DNA of 24,921 nt from Actinomycetes bacterium. Lineage in GTDB: Bacteria > Actinomycetota > Acidimicrobiia > Acidimicrobiales > Acidimicrobiaceae. Shown piece by piece: positions 8,683 to 23,000 of this stretch. Where the stretch lies: contig JAKBGL010000003.1 in assembly GCA_021833085.1 (NCBI GenBank), positions 1-24,921 on the forward strand. Reading direction: 5' to 3'. The first letter of the stretch is position 1. Each line of letters opens with the position of its first letter. The position numbers and the translations under genes are program-made. The notes below the pieces were generated by a model that did no database searches, was not told where the DNA came from, and saw nothing but the letters and a program-made list of their open reading frames with translations.

Positions 8683-9519
8683 CTACCTCCTGGCTCCGCG
8701 CGTACGCCTACGTCTTATAATCAACTTGTCAGAATCTTTCTTACGACTTCTAGTACGACCTTCTGCTTTACCCCAAGGCGACACAGGATGCCTACCACCG
8801 GAGGTCTTGCCCTCACCGCCACCAAGTGGATGATCTACAGGGTTCATGGCGACACCTCGAGTCTGAGGCCTAACACCCTTCCATCTGTTCCTACCTGCTT
8901 TACCAACCGACAGGAGCTCGAACTCTGAGTTACCTACCTCGCCTATAGAAGCTCGGCACTCGATCGGAACTCGTCTCATCTCTGTGGAAGGAAGCCGTAG
9001 CGTCGCGTAGTCGCCTTCTCTCGCAACCAGCTGAACGCTCATTCCAGCTGAGCGAGCAATCTTACCACCTTGGCCTGGTCGAAGTTCAACGTTATGAACC
9101 GTGGTACCGACCGGTATTACCCGCAGCGGGAGAGCATTTCCAACCTTAATATCAGCCCCAACTCCAGAGACCACAGTATCACCAACACCAAGCTTTGAAG
9201 GTGCCAAAATATAACGCTTCTCACCGTCAAGATAGTGCAGTAGGGCGATCCGGGCATTGCGATTCGGATCGTATTCAATCGCAGCCACCTTAGCTGGTAC
9301 ACCATCTTTATTTCTTTTGAAGTCGATCAAACGATACCGCGTCTTGTTCCCACCACCTCGGTGCCGTGATGTCTTTCGACCGTAAGAGTTACGCCCTCCA
9401 GAGGACTTAGCCGGCCTCAAAAGCGACTTTTCAGGTCGATCCTTCGTGATTTCGCTAAAGTCAGAGACGCTTTGAAATCTTCTTCCGGCGCTAGTAGGTT
9501 TTCTCTTTCGAATTGCCAC
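8683..9519 (-). CDS. rplB: 50S ribosomal protein L2 (uL2)
   Basis: L2 is a primary 23S rRNA-binding protein needed for subunit joining and close to the peptidyl-transferase centre. The 278-residue product has the N-terminal [13 protein letters not shown] region, the OB/SH3 core, and the C-terminal signature [13 protein letters not shown] at 225-237 followed by [11 protein letters not shown]. His230, which I align with the E. coli residue known as His229, is present. The second histidine of the common DHPHGGGEG motif is Leu232 here. The start is GTG with AGGAG five bases upstream. Confidence 0.97.
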   Translation of the reverse strand: MAIRKRKPTSAGRRFQSVSDFSEITKDRPEKSLLRPAKSSGGRNSYGRKTSRHRGGGNKTRYRLIDFKRNKDGVPAKVAAIEYDPNRNARIALLHYLDGEKRYILAPSKLGVGDTVVSGVGADIKVGNALPLRVIPVGTTVHNVELRPGQGGKIARSAGMSVQLVAREGDYATLRLPSTEMRRVPIECRASIGEVGNSEFELLSVGKAGRNRWKGVRPQTRGVAMNPVDHPLGGGEGKTSGGRHPVSPWGKAEGRTRSRKKDSDKLIIRRRRTRGARR

Positions 9520-9527
9520 TACAACTC

Positions 9528-9827
9528 CTACTTCTCAAACAGATCAATTGAGTCGCCATCGGCGAGTCTTACCATTGCATGTTTCTTGGAGGTGCCATTA
9601 ACCCAACTGCCGTTTTTCCGATTGTGTTTCCTCTTACCCTTACGGTTCAAGGTGTTCACCGAGAGGACCTTAACATCAAACAACTTCTCAACGGCATAAC
9701 GGACATCGACCTTGGTTGCACGATCGTCAACTTCAAAACAATAGACATTTTCGTCCATTAACTTATAACTCTTCTCGGACACAATTGGGCGTTTCACGAT
9801 TGCATAAGGGTCAAATCCACTCATCAC
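9528..9827 (-). CDS. rplW: 50S ribosomal protein L23 (uL23)
   Basis: L23 sits at the tunnel exit and is the main docking site for trigger factor and SRP. The 99-residue product contains [21 protein letters not shown], then the [23 protein letters not shown] block that inserts near the tunnel. The rplD stop and a GTG overlap by one base (TAGTG), with an ATG as the very next codon. The GTG has the better spacing to GGAG, but the ATG at 9822-9824 is also possible and changes the protein by one residue. Confidence 0.95.
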   Translation of the reverse strand: MMSGFDPYAIVKRPIVSEKSYKLMDENVYCFEVDDRATKVDVRYAVEKLFDVKVLSVNTLNRKGKRKHNRKNGSWVNGTSKKHAMVRLADGDSIDLFEK

Positions 9828-10507
9828 TACTGCGCACTCTCCATCTTTCCATCAGAACCTGCAGCATTGACAGATTCAAGCGTTTTGGGCGTAAATATAA
9901 TGGCTTCATTAACCAATACTAAGTAAGCACTTAGCTGGGAAGTAAAGGCTACCTCCACCTGGGGTAAGTTCCTAAAACTTTTCGCTAATATTTCGTCGTC
10001 AGAACTCACAACCAGAAGCACCGACCCAGTTTCTCCAACTTTCGACAACCAACTTGCTGCCTTTTTCGTAGACGGTTTTTCCTCCGAAAAGCCATCTATA
10101 ACATAGATTTTGCCAGCCGCTGCACGATCAGAGAGAGCTCCCGAAAGCGCTTGAGCAACCATCTTCTTCGGAGTCTTTTGTCTATAGCTACGTGGTTTTG
10201 GGCCAAGAGCCACGCCACCACCACTGAAATGCGGAGCTCGGATAGACCCTTGCCGCGCTCGCCCGGTGCCTTTTTGTCGGTAGGGCTTAGAACCACCTCC
10301 GGCGACCTCCGCACGAGTTTTCGTCGACTGTGTACCTGCACGAATCCCGGCAAGTTGACCAATAACAACCTGATGCATCAAAGCAATGTTAGGTTTTCTA
10401 CCAAAAACAGAATCTTTTAACGCGACCGATCCGCTCTCGTTCCCCTCATGGTCGAGTCTTTTCGCAGCACGAGCTTCGAAACTCGATTCTTTTGCAAATT
10501 TAGACAC
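9827..10507 (-). CDS. rplD: 50S ribosomal protein L4 (uL4)
   Basis: L4 binds 23S domain I and its extended loop reaches into the exit tunnel. In E. coli it also represses its own operon through the leader mRNA. The 226-residue product carries the loop signature [25 protein letters not shown] (about residues 73-98), then the C-terminal globular domain with KIYVIDGF. The start is GTG in a one-base overlap with the rplC stop (TAGTG), with GAGAGG about nine bases upstream. It has a slightly longer Ser/Gly/Glu-rich end than compact L4 proteins. Autoregulation here is only suggested by the structured leader upstream of rplC. Confidence 0.96.
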   Translation of the reverse strand: MSKFAKESSFEARAAKRLDHEGNESGSVALKDSVFGRKPNIALMHQVVIGQLAGIRAGTQSTKTRAEVAGGGSKPYRQKGTGRARQGSIRAPHFSGGGVALGPKPRSYRQKTPKKMVAQALSGALSDRAAAGKIYVIDGFSEEKPSTKKAASWLSKVGETGSVLLVVSSDDEILAKSFRNLPQVEVAFTSQLSAYLVLVNEAIIFTPKTLESVNAAGSDGKMESAQ

Positions 10508-11148
10508 TATTTGCCGCCTCTCACAGAGGTTCGAATGACAACACGTCCCCCTTTAGGACCGGGAACCGAGCCTCTTACCAAAACCAATTGGCGATCTACA
10601 TCCGCCTGAATTATCTCTAGATTCAGAGTCGTTACACTTCCTCCACCATATTGACCCGCCATCTTTGTGCCTTTAAAGACTCGCCCTGGCGTCGCACAGG
10701 CTCCTATCGAACCTGGCGCTCGATGATGCTTATGGTTGCCGTGGCCGCCCCCTTGGCCCTTAAAGTTATGACGTTTCATTCCACCCGAAAAGCCGTGGCC
10801 CTTCGAAATTGCAGTTACATCGACCTTATCGCCAGAGGAAAAGATTTCCACGCCAAACTCATCTCCCGCAGACAACTCCGCGCTCGCATCGTCACGGAAC
10901 TCCAAAATCGCAACTCCAGGTTCAACGCCAGCTTTTTCAAACTGTCCAAGAACCGGCTTGGAGACCTTAGATCTTTTGCGAACACCATAAGTCACCTGAA
11001 GTGCGTTATAGCCGTCGCTCTCCTTTGTCTTAGAACGAACGACTCTCACTGGAGTCACCTTTATAACAGTGACGGGAATGAACCTGTTCTTGTCATCCCA
11101 GACATGGGTCATGCCAACTTTTTCACCCACGATAGCCTTCGCTGCCAT
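10507..11148 (-). CDS. rplC: 50S ribosomal protein L3 (uL3)
   Basis: L3 is an early assembly protein whose loop reaches close to the peptidyl-transferase centre. The chosen ATG at 11146-11148 gives 213 residues beginning MAAKAIVGEKVGMTHVWD, matching the family start, with GAGGA eight bases upstream. A longer frame adds 15 residues without similarity. The conserved central block is GFSGGMKRHNFKGQGGGHGN near residue 110, then HHRAPGSIGACATPGRVFKG. A 187-base structured gap lies in front of the gene instead of the usual close spacing from rpsJ. Its stop overlaps the rplD GTG by one base. Confidence 0.96.
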   Translation of the reverse strand: MAAKAIVGEKVGMTHVWDDKNRFIPVTVIKVTPVRVVRSKTKESDGYNALQVTYGVRKRSKVSKPVLGQFEKAGVEPGVAILEFRDDASAELSAGDEFGVEIFSSGDKVDVTAISKGHGFSGGMKRHNFKGQGGGHGNHKHHRAPGSIGACATPGRVFKGTKMAGQYGGGSVTTLNLEIIQADVDRQLVLVRGSVPGPKGGRVVIRTSVRGGK

Positions 11149-11199
11149 TTGAGAAATCCTCATCCAATACTGATGCCAACCGGCACCGAACACAAATAA

Positions 11200-11216
11200 T
11201 CCGCCAAAGTGGCGGA
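11200..11216 (-). terminator. Terminator-like hairpin in the rplC leader
   Basis: A six-base-pair GC-rich stem (TCCGCC and GGCGGA) with a five-base loop is followed in the transcript by TTATTTGTGTT. The stem is short for an efficient terminator. It may be an attenuator or the end of an rpsJ transcript. Confidence 0.35.
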
Positions 11217-11284
11217 ACTTAACTTTCGCCGAAAGGTCCCCCGCTAGACAGGGCTCAATCGGACTTCCAAATCAAACCTAGGTA

Positions 11285-11290
11285 ATTATA
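11285..11290 (-). promoter_or_regulatory. Consensus -10 box upstream of rplC
   Basis: TATAAT on the minus strand, preceded by GGGT and without a clear -35 hexamer. It is placed after the end of rpsJ, so it would drive rplC and the rest of the S10/spc genes independently of the str genes and rpsJ. Confidence 0.4.
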
Positions 11291-11335
11291 ACCCGTTAAT
11301 ACTTAAAACCTACCCACGAAGAGCAAATTCACTCA

Positions 11336-11656
11336 CTACTGAATCTTGATCTCGATATCGACTCCAGCAGGAAGATCAAGTCTTTGCAAAGAATCAACAG
11401 TCTTTGGGGTATGCTCTACGATGTCTAACATCCTTTTATGAACTCGCATCTCAAAATGCTCTCTAGAGTCCTTATGTTTATGTGGGGACCGAATTACCGT
11501 ATATCGATGTATCTCGGTAGGTAATGGAACCGGGCCAACCACCTTGGCCGAAGTTCTGAGCACTGTATCTACGATCTTCTTCGTCGAACTTTCAATAATC
11601 TCATGATCAAAGGCCTTTAGTCGAATCCTGATCCGTTGCTTTCCTGACTCTGCCAA
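11336..11656 (-). CDS. rpsJ: 30S ribosomal protein S10 (uS10)
   Basis: S10 is part of the small-subunit head and, with NusB, of transcription antitermination complexes. The product contains [49 protein letters not shown] and [15 protein letters not shown], all family hallmarks. Two starts compete. GTG at 11663-11665 gives 109 residues, but its AAGG is only one or two bases away. TTG at 11654-11656 gives 106 residues ([12 protein letters not shown]) with AAGGTG at a workable eight-base spacing and a more typical N-terminus, so I prefer the TTG. The gene stands alone, between a terminator hairpin upstream and the 187-base leader downstream. Confidence 0.95.
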   Translation of the reverse strand: MAESGKQRIRIRLKAFDHEIIESSTKKIVDTVLRTSAKVVGPVPLPTEIHRYTVIRSPHKHKDSREHFEMRVHKRMLDIVEHTPKTVDSLQRLDLPAGVDIEIKIQ

Positions 11657-11670
11657 TTTACTCACACCTT

Positions 11671-11708
11671 AGATAGATAAGAGGCCTGAGACCAAGGTCT
11701 CAGGCCTC
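11671..11708 (-). terminator. Intrinsic terminator-like hairpin between tuf and rpsJ
   Basis: The minus-strand transcript folds GAGGCCTGAGACC with GGTCTCAGGCCTC, a perfect 13-base arm pair (11681-11693 and 11696-11708) around two central bases, followed by TTATCTATCT. There is no T-tract in the opposite direction, so it is oriented to end the str transcript after tuf. The rpsJ ribosome-binding site begins just downstream, so partial read-through or a role as an attenuator of rpsJ is possible. Confidence 0.7.
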
Positions 11709-11724
11709 AGCAAACTACTACTAC

Positions 11725-12912
11725 TTACTTAATGATCTTGGTAACCGCACCAGCGCCTACCGTACGACCACCTTCACGTATAGCAAATCGGAGACCTTCG
11801 TCCATAGCAATAGGCTTTTGGAGCTCTACTGTCATGGTGATATTATCTCCAGGCATTACCATCTCCGTACCTTCTGGAAGAGTAATCGAACCCGTTACAT
11901 CGGTAGTTCTAAAATAGAACTGTGGTCGGTAGTGGTTGAAGAACGGCTTGTGGCGCCCGCCTTCCTCCTTGGACAAAACATACACGTTAGCTTCAAACTG
12001 CGTATGAGGTGTAATCGAACCCGGCTTGCAAAGAACCTGACCTCTTTCAACGTCAGTTTTCTTCACACCACGAAGCAAGGCTCCGATATTGTCTCCTGCC
12101 ATTCCCTCGTCCAATAACTTATTGAACATCTCGACCCCAGTACACACCGTTTTTTGGGTGTCTCTAAGACCAACTATCTCAATCTCATCACCGACTTTTA
12201 GAACACCTTGCTCAACCTTACCGGTTACAACAGTTCCACGACCAGAGATCGTGAACACATCTTCTATAGGCATAAGGAAAGGACGGTCAATTGGTCGTTG
12301 CGGTTCAGGGATGTAGTCATCGACAGCGCTCATAAGCTCAAGAATCTTGGACTCCCACTCCTTATCACCCTCGAGAGCCTTCAGCGCAGATACTCTAACG
12401 ACAGGCGTATCATCACCTGGAAAGTCATATTCGCTAAGAAGTTCACGCACCTCAAGTTCGACAAGATCTAGAAGCTCTTCATCGTCCACCATGTCAGACT
12501 TGTTAAGTGCGACCACGATATACGGAACTCCCACCTGTCGCGCGAGAAGCACATGCTCTCGCGTCTGAGGCATCGGTCCATCAGTAGCACTAACCACCAA
12601 AATAGCTCCATCTACCTGAGCCGCACCGGTAATCATGTTCTTGATATAGTCCGCGTGACCAGGCATATCAACGTGCGCGTAGTGCCGTTTGTCAGTCTCA
12701 TACTCAACGTGAGAGATCGAGATTGTTATGCCTCTAGCTCGTTCCTCAGGCGCGTTATCAATCTGGTCAAAAGGCTTGAACTTAACGTTAGGGTTGTTCT
12801 CCGCCAGGACCTTGGTGATCGCCGCGGTCAAAGTTGTCTTACCATGGTCAATATGTCCCATGGTTCCTATGTTCAAGTGAGGCTTACTCCGCTCGAACTT
12901 TTGCTTGGCCAT
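11725..12912 (-). CDS. tuf: Translation elongation factor Tu
   Basis: EF-Tu brings aminoacyl-tRNA to the ribosomal A site as a GTP complex. The 395-residue protein has all GTPase motifs: GHIDHGKT at 19-26, RGITI at 60-64, DMPGH at 82-86, NKSD at 137-140, and a SAL motif near 174. Domains 2 and 3 are complete, with [18 protein letters not shown] and an end AGAVTKIIK. The Met in DMPGH replaces the Cys of E. coli; other bacteria vary here. The ATG has GGAG seven bases upstream. It is 67 bases after fusA and is followed by a hairpin terminator. Only one copy can be seen in the window. Confidence 0.98.
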   Translation of the reverse strand: MAKQKFERSKPHLNIGTMGHIDHGKTTLTAAITKVLAENNPNVKFKPFDQIDNAPEERARGITISISHVEYETDKRHYAHVDMPGHADYIKNMITGAAQVDGAILVVSATDGPMPQTREHVLLARQVGVPYIVVALNKSDMVDDEELLDLVELEVRELLSEYDFPGDDTPVVRVSALKALEGDKEWESKILELMSAVDDYIPEPQRPIDRPFLMPIEDVFTISGRGTVVTGKVEQGVLKVGDEIEIVGLRDTQKTVCTGVEMFNKLLDEGMAGDNIGALLRGVKKTDVERGQVLCKPGSITPHTQFEANVYVLSKEEGGRHKPFFNHYRPQFYFRTTDVTGSITLPEGTEMVMPGDNITMTVELQKPIAMDEGLRFAIREGGRTVGAGAVTKIIK

Positions 12913-12979
12913 TTTATTGCTCCGTTATACCTAGTTGCGTCTCTCGACGCCATGCACGACTATTACAGGCTGATACAGT

Positions 12980-15067
12980 CTATTCACCACGTACTCTCGC
13001 TACGATCTCTTTTGAGATCGAATCTGGTACAATTTGGTAAGAGCCGAACTGCATTGAATAGGTAGCTCTACCCTGAGTTTTCGACCTAAGGTCAGTAGCG
13101 TACCCAAACATCTCAGAGAGTGGCACCTGCGCTCGGATAACCTGAGCATTACCCCTCTGATCCATTCCTTCAACCCTTCCACGCCTTGAGGAAAGGTCTC
13201 CGATAACATCACCCATGTACTCTTCAGGAGTGACGACTTCTACAGCCATTATAGGCTCTAAAAGTACCGGACTCGCAGCCCTGGCAGCCTTTTTGACAGC
13301 CATGGAACCAGCGATCTTAAAGGCCATCTCCGAAGAGTCGACCTCGTGGTAAGAGCCAAACACCAAGGTTGCTCGAACGTCAACCAAAGGATATCCCGCC
13401 ACAACACCACTTTGTAAAGCTTCTTGAATACCTGCCCCAACCGCGGGTATATACTCCCTCGGAATAACACCACCAGATATTTTGTCGACGAACTCGAAAC
13501 CCCCGCCAGGTCCAAGGGGCTCCAGATTTATAACGACGTGGCCATACTGACCTCGTCCACCTGACTGTCTAATATATTTCTCTTCGATCTTCTCAACGGT
13601 TTTCGTTACCGTTTCGCGATAGGCTACCTGAGGCTTACCCACGTTTGCCTCGACCTTGAACTCCCGAAGCATACGATCAACAAGCACCTCTAGATGCAGT
13701 TCACCCATTCCCGAGATTACAGTCTGCCCAGTCTCTTCGTCGGATCGAACTCTGAAGGTAGGATCTTCCTCTGATAGAGCAAAAAGTGCTCGACCCATCT
13801 TTTCTTGGTCAGCCTTCGTCTTGGGCTCAACGGCAACATGGATCACTGGTTCCGGAAATTCGAGCGCCTCAAGAATAATAGGATCATCTGTAGCACAAAG
13901 CGTGTCGCCAGTAGTAGTGTGTTTGAGACCAACTGCCGCGATAATATCACCGGCGTACACAGTATCGATATCTTCTCTATGATTCGCATGCATGAGAAGA
14001 ATTCGGCCTATTCTTTCTTTCTTGTCCTTGGTAGAGTTTAGAACAGTTGCACCTTTTTCCAGTGTCCCTGAGTACACTCTAAAATAAGTTAGCTTTCCAA
14101 CAAATGGGTCTGTCATGATCTTGAAAGCCAAAGCCGAGAAAGGCTCTTTGTCGCCAGGGCTTCTTTCCAAATGATCGGCACCCGACATGGAGATGCCTTG
14201 AGCTGGCTCGATATCAATCGGCGAAGGTAGAAAATCCACAACAGCGTCCAGCATTGGCTGAACACCTTTATTCTTGAAAGCAGAACCACAAAGAGTTGGC
14301 ACCACATGTCCAGCTATCGTAACCCTTCTCACAACACCTCGGAGAAACTCTGGCGTGATAGGTTCTTCTGAAAGATAGGCCTCCATTAATGGGTCGTCGA
14401 AGCTTGACAGAACATCGATCAGCTCATGATGTGCTGACTCAGCAGACTCACGCAAGGACTCTGGAATCTCTACAACTGCGTACTTCTCCCCGAGCGTATC
14501 TTCCCAGACCTTCGCATTCATCTCGATAAGATCTACGATTCCGCTGAAGTCACCTTCGGCACCTATAGGTAGTTGAACCACTGCAGGCACCGCATCAAGG
14601 CGATCCTTGATCATCTCCACGCAGCGTTCAAAGTTCGCACCTACGCGGTCCATTTTATTTACAAAACACATGCGTGGTACACTGTACTTATTCGCCTGCC
14701 GCCAAACCGTCTCCGTCTGGGGCTCGACACCAGCCACCGCATCAAAAACAGCAACAGCACCATCAAGCACACGCAGAGATCTTTCCACCTCTACTGTGAA
14801 GTCGACGTGTCCCGGGGTATCGATGATGTTGATTCTATGATCCCTCCAAAAGCAAGTTGTAGCTGCGGAGGTTATCGTTATACCTCGCTCTTGCTCTTGA
14901 GGCATCCAGTCCATCGTGGCTGCACCTTCGTGAACTTCACCGATCTTATAGTTTTTACCGGTGTAATATAAAATGCGTTCAGTTGTCGTCGTCTTACCGG
15001 CGTCGATATGCGCCATGATGCCTATATTACGTATCCTCTCAATGGGATACTCTCGCTTGGTAGTCAT
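12980..15067 (-). CDS. fusA: Translation elongation factor G
   Basis: EF-G is the GTPase that drives translocation and, with RRF, ribosome recycling. The 695-residue product is full length, with [12 protein letters not shown] at 19-30, the effector segment [22 protein letters not shown], and NKMD. The long C-terminal domains III-V contain [15 protein letters not shown] and [27 protein letters not shown]. The ATG at 15065-15067 gives the expected [22 protein letters not shown] start. The upstream Shine-Dalgarno match is poor (GAG directly beside the ATG, AAGGA 16 bases away). An 88-base gap separates it from rpsG, and a 67-base gap with a small GCGTC/GACGC hairpin precedes tuf. Confidence 0.98.
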   Translation of the reverse strand: MTTKREYPIERIRNIGIMAHIDAGKTTTTERILYYTGKNYKIGEVHEGAATMDWMPQEQERGITITSAATTCFWRDHRINIIDTPGHVDFTVEVERSLRVLDGAVAVFDAVAGVEPQTETVWRQANKYSVPRMCFVNKMDRVGANFERCVEMIKDRLDAVPAVVQLPIGAEGDFSGIVDLIEMNAKVWEDTLGEKYAVVEIPESLRESAESAHHELIDVLSSFDDPLMEAYLSEEPITPEFLRGVVRRVTIAGHVVPTLCGSAFKNKGVQPMLDAVVDFLPSPIDIEPAQGISMSGADHLERSPGDKEPFSALAFKIMTDPFVGKLTYFRVYSGTLEKGATVLNSTKDKKERIGRILLMHANHREDIDTVYAGDIIAAVGLKHTTTGDTLCATDDPIILEALEFPEPVIHVAVEPKTKADQEKMGRALFALSEEDPTFRVRSDEETGQTVISGMGELHLEVLVDRMLREFKVEANVGKPQVAYRETVTKTVEKIEEKYIRQSGGRGQYGHVVINLEPLGPGGGFEFVDKISGGVIPREYIPAVGAGIQEALQSGVVAGYPLVDVRATLVFGSYHEVDSSEMAFKIAGSMAVKKAARAASPVLLEPIMAVEVVTPEEYMGDVIGDLSSRRGRVEGMDQRGNAQVIRAQVPLSEMFGYATDLRSKTQGRATYSMQFGSYQIVPDSISKEIVARVRGE

Positions 15068-15155
15068 CTCTTTTGTACTAAATCCTTTTTCATAACGTAC
15101 TCTAGCGTTTCCTAGTTAACCAACAGAAACCGACAAAGACTAAACGCCGCTAGGG

Positions 15156-15626
15156 TTACCATCGGTAGTGAGCAAATGCTTTGTTAGACTCAGCCATTTT
15201 ATGGAGATCTTCTTTCCGCTTTACCGACGCACCGATCCCCGAAGATGCATCAAGTATCTCATTCGCTAGTCTCTGCACCATCGTCTTCTCACGTCGTGCA
15301 CGCGAATAACTAACAATCCATCTGATTGAAAGCGTTGTACCTCGACGATTCTTGACATCCACCGGTACCTGATAGGTAGCGCCGCCAACTCTTCTAGACC
15401 GCACTTCAAGCTCTGGTTTCGTATTTTCTACAGCTCGTTTCAAAACAGTCAAAGGATCATTCCCAGTCTTCTCTCGGATCTCCTCAAGCGCACCATAAAC
15501 AATGTGCTGAGCAACGGTCTTTTTACCCCTAGACAACACTTTATTTGTAAGTTGGGTAACCAAAACCGAGTGAAACACTGGATCCGGGGCTAGTTCTCTA
15601 CGCTCGATTGGGCCTTTACGTGGCAC
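15156..15626 (-). CDS. rpsG: 30S ribosomal protein S7 (uS7)
   Basis: S7 nucleates the head of the small subunit by binding the 3' major domain of 16S rRNA, and in E. coli it represses str-operon translation. The 156-residue product has the [18 protein letters not shown] start, the [16 protein letters not shown] block near 80-95, and the [19 protein letters not shown] helix, ending AFAHYRW. The start is GTG four bases after the rpsL stop, with GGGAG about ten bases upstream. Whether it autoregulates here cannot be seen. Confidence 0.97.
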   Translation of the reverse strand: MPRKGPIERRELAPDPVFHSVLVTQLTNKVLSRGKKTVAQHIVYGALEEIREKTGNDPLTVLKRAVENTKPELEVRSRRVGGATYQVPVDVKNRRGTTLSIRWIVSYSRARREKTMVQRLANEILDASSGIGASVKRKEDLHKMAESNKAFAHYRW

Positions 15627-15630
15627 TTAA

Positions 15631-16002
15631 CTATTTCTCCCTCTTTGCGCCGTAGCGACTTCTTGCTTGTTTCCTATTCTTAACACCCGCTGTATCAAGT
15701 GTTCCGCGAATAATCTTGTATCTCACACCAGGGAGATCCTTAACACGACCACCGCGAACAAGCACAATGGAGTGCTCTTGGAGATTATGACCGACACCTG
15801 GAATATAAGCGGTCACCTCCACCCCTGAGGTTAGTCTTACTCGAGCGACTTTCCTAAGCGCTGAGTTCGGTTTCTTGGGGGTAGTTGTATACACGCGCGT
15901 GCAGACACCACGACGTTGCGGCGAACCCTTCAACGCTGGAGTTTTCGTCTTACTTCTCTTAGTCTCGCGACCTTTGCGCACCAATTGAGCGATCGTGGGC
16001 AC
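15631..16002 (-). CDS. rpsL: 30S ribosomal protein S12 (uS12)
   Basis: S12 lies at the decoding centre and controls fidelity. The 123-residue product contains [19 protein letters not shown] (about 39-57) and [17 protein letters not shown] (84-100). Lys43, Lys44 and Lys88, whose changes give streptomycin resistance in other bacteria, are the usual residues, and Asp89, the residue methylthiolated in many bacteria, is kept. The start is GTG with AGAGGA five to six bases upstream. It is separated from the rpoC 3' end by a 136-base gap containing a long inverted repeat and is followed closely by rpsG. Confidence 0.97.
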   Translation of the reverse strand: MPTIAQLVRKGRETKRSKTKTPALKGSPQRRGVCTRVYTTTPKKPNSALRKVARVRLTSGVEVTAYIPGVGHNLQEHSIVLVRGGRVKDLPGVRYKIIRGTLDTAGVKNRKQARSRYGAKREK

Positions 16003-16077
16003 GACAATCCTCTCTCAGAAATTTATTTGAGTCAATAGTAGATACTTTCTACCTAGACAAACCAAAGTTACATATTA

Positions 16078-16123
16078 TGCGGATGGAGCGTCGATCATAT
16101 CACACAAACGCCAACCATCCGCA
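16078..16123. repeat. Inverted repeat in the rpoC-rpsL gap
   Basis: Nine-base arms TGCGGATGG (16078-16086) and CCATCCGCA (16115-16123) are perfectly complementary. An inner pair GCGT/ACGC (16088-16091, 16108-16111) extends the stem. In the transcript the 3' arm is followed by TAATATG and not by a T-tract, so it is not a classical terminator. It could be an mRNA-stability or processing element, an rpsL leader structure, or a protein site. Confidence 0.45.
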
Positions 16124-16138
16124 AAATCTTCGTAAAAA

Positions 16139-20081
<3,943 letters not shown>

Positions 20082-20082
<1 letters not shown>

Positions 20083-23000
20083 TAAAGACCCCCGTCCTCG
20101 CTCCTATACCCTTCACCGTAGTCAGATCCTCTCTCAGGTCTAGAGATATCTATCCCTAGCTCCTCAACACTTCTATAGACGTCTTCGTCAAGTTCCTTTA
20201 TTTGAATCTCTTCTCCTAATGCCGATAGAACCTCTACGTTTAGACAGAGAGACTGCATCTCCTTGATCAGAACTTTGAAACTCTCAGGTATTCCTGGCTC
20301 AGGTATGTTCTCGCCCTTCACGATCGATTCGTATACCTTTACGCGTCCAACCACGTCATCGGACTTAATCGTTAGCAGCTCCTGGAGCGCGTAAGCAGCG
20401 CCATATGCTTCGAGAGCCCATACCTCCATCTCTCCAAAACGCTGTCCGCCAAACTGTGCCTTTCCTCCAAGTGGCTGTTGAGTAATCATTGAGTACGGAC
20501 CGGTGGAGCGAGCATGGATCTTGTCGTCTACGAGATGGGCAAGTTTCAAAATATAGACGTAGCCAACCGAGATTGCGTTGTCATACGGCTCTCCATTTCT
20601 GCCATTAAATAGTGTGACCTTCCCGTCGATTCCAATCTGCCGTCTACCGTCTGCGGAGTCTGGATTAAGGTCCTCAAACACTTTTTGTATCGTTGGGTGA
20701 CGCCCTGACTTACCCTCTTCATCCCAGTGAGCACCGTCAAAAACAGGAGTCGCTACCCATGTTGACGGTTCCGTTCTCGGCCGAGTCTTAACCTCAGTGC
20801 CTTTGATCGGATTGGTGGCTAGTTCATTTGACTTCCATCCCCATCTTGCCGCGTATCCAAGGTGGGATTCAAGCACCTGGCCCACGTTCATCCTCGAAGG
20901 GACACCCAATGGGCTCAGTATGATATCCACTGGGGTTCCATCCGATAGATATGGCATGTCCTCAAGTGGCAGAATCTTAGAGATAACACCTTTATTACCG
21001 TGGCGGCCTGCCAGTTTATCTCCTTCAGTTATCTTACGCCTCTGTGCGACATACACTCGAACTAGCTGATTCACTCCTGGAGCCAACTCGGTAGAGTCCT
21101 CACGAGTAAATACTTTAACGTCTATAACTTTGCCGGATTCGCCGTGGGGAACCTTCAAAGAGGTGTCGCGAACCTCTCGAGACTTCTCTCCAAAGATTGC
21201 CCTCAACAGTCTCTCTTCAGGGGTAAGTTCCGTTTCACCTTTTGGAGTCACCTTGCCAACCAAGATATCTCCTGGTCGCACCTCGGCACCTATGCGAACA
21301 ATACCACGTTCATCTAGGTCTGCCAATATCTCTTCTGAGAGATTAGGTATATCCCGAGTGATCTCTTCCGCGCCCAGCTTCGTGTCGCGGGCGTCTGTCT
21401 CATACTCTTCTATGTGAATTGAAGTCAGTACGTCATCGCGGACTAGTCTCTCTGACAAGATTATCGCATCTTCATAGTTATAACCTTCCCATGGCATAAA
21501 AGCCACTAAGAGGTTTTTACCTAAAGCCAACTCACCATTATGAGTAGCAGGGCCGTCAGCCAATAGGTCGCCTTTGTCAACCTGCCGACCCACCTCAACT
21601 AAGACTTTCTGATTAAGACAGGTATTTTGGTTGGACCGCTTGAACTTAGAAAGACGATAGATCTTTCTCCCAAGTACGTTACCAAACTTATCACTTTGAC
21701 CTGGTGAGTACTCGACCACGACACTTTCGCCAGAGACTTCGGTCACTACTCCCGTAGCTTCCGCCAAGATCACATCACCAGCGTCTTGAGCAGCACGCGC
21801 CTCCACTCCTGTACCGATGTACGGCGCCTCGGGTACCACCAAAGGTACAGCTTGCTTTTGCATGTTTGCGCCCATAAGCGCTCTGTTAGCGTCGTCGTGT
21901 TCTATGAAGGGAATTAGGGATGTCGAGACCGAGATGATCTGCTTCGGCGATACGTCCATAAGATCTACCTCTGTCGCCGGAACGACGTCCACCTCTGAAG
22001 TAGATCCGTAAGAGACCGCATTTGCTCCTACCCTGACGACTGCTCCTTGGGGAGCCCTCCGAACCAGTACTCTGTCCTCCAAAAATCGCCCATCAGCATC
22101 AATCTTTGCCGAAGCTTGAGCGATAACGAACTCTTCCTCCTCATCGGCCGCCAAATATACTATCTCGTTAGTTACCCGGCCATCTACCACCTTGCGGTAA
22201 GGGGTCTCGATAAAGCCGTGATCATTGACTTTCGCAAAAGTCGCTAGTGCACCTATTAGGCCAATGTTCGGTCCCTCTGGAGTCTCGATAGGACACATCC
22301 GCCCATAGTGCGACGAGTGCACGTCTCGAACTTCAAAACCGGCTCGCTCTCTCGAAAGACCTCCAGGTCCAAGTGCTGACAGTCTACGCTTATGAGCAAG
22401 TCCTGATAGCGGATTATTTTGGTCCATAAACTGAGACAGTTGTGAGGTACCAAAGAACTCTTTAATAGCTGCTACGACCGGACGAATGTTGATCAAAGTC
22501 TGAGGAGTAATAGCCTCCACGTCTTGAGTCGTCATTCTTTCGCGCACAAGACGTTCAAGCCTTGAAAGACCCATACGCAATTGATTTTGAATAAGCTCTC
22601 CAACGCTCCTTACACGCCGATTAGCAAAGTGATCTTGATCGTCGAATCTGTATCCAGGTACCCCGGAAGCCAAGTGAAGCATGTAGGAGGCCGTCGCTAG
22701 TACCTCTGCTCTAGATAACACCGTTGGATGTTCTGGATTAGCCTCCAATGGTATACCTAGGATCTCTGAAAGCTTCACAAGCTCTGGCCCAAGCTTCCGG
22801 TTGAGCTTGTACCGACCGACTTTGGTTAGGTCGTAACGCTTTGGGGAAAAAAACGCCAACTCGAAGTACGAGCGAGCCGTATCGGCCGTTGGAGGTTCAC
22901 CTGGGCGAGCTCTCCTAAAGATCTCAATCAACGCTACATCTTCTCGAGCTCTCGCAATGTCAATATCGCGATCTCGGTTCAGAAGAACAGCTTCATCCTT

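Larger units (their letters stand above)
11149..11335 (-). promoter_or_regulatory. Structured leader and probable promoter between rpsJ and rplC
   Basis: This 187-base gap has no gene. In the transcribed sense it contains a perfect TATAAT at 11285-11290, with no good -35 match at 16-18 bases. Downstream are three hairpins. The first is CTTTC-GGC-GAAAG (11223-11235). The second is TCCGCC-ACTTT-GGCGGA (11200-11216), followed by TTATTTGTGTT, which resembles a short intrinsic terminator. The third is GGTGCC-GGTT-GGCATC (11172-11187), close to the rplC start. If the promoter is used, the leader is roughly 130 bases. A ribosomal-protein attenuator or an L4/L3 autoregulatory leader is a reasonable inference, but no known leader family is recognised. 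Confidence 0.5.

Noticed and set aside
11149..11193. Upstream start for rplC
   Set aside because: The 15 extra residues have no L3 similarity, and GAGGA is well placed for the ATG at 11148.
10651..11199. Plus-strand open frame of 182 codons opposite rplC
   Set aside because: It lies antisense to a well-identified ribosomal gene, has no recognisable domain, and its composition is what an antisense frame of rplC would give.
12930..12960. Small hairpin GCGTC/GACGC in the fusA-tuf gap as a terminator
   Set aside because: The stem is only five base pairs and has no T-tract; it is too weak to call.
12553..13065. Plus-strand open frame of 170 codons opposite tuf and fusA ends
   Set aside because: It is antisense to two certain genes, shows no family similarity, and has no ribosome-binding site.
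14573..14971. Plus-strand open frame of 132 codons opposite fusA
   Set aside because: Antisense shadow of the EF-G N-terminal domain with no recognisable content.
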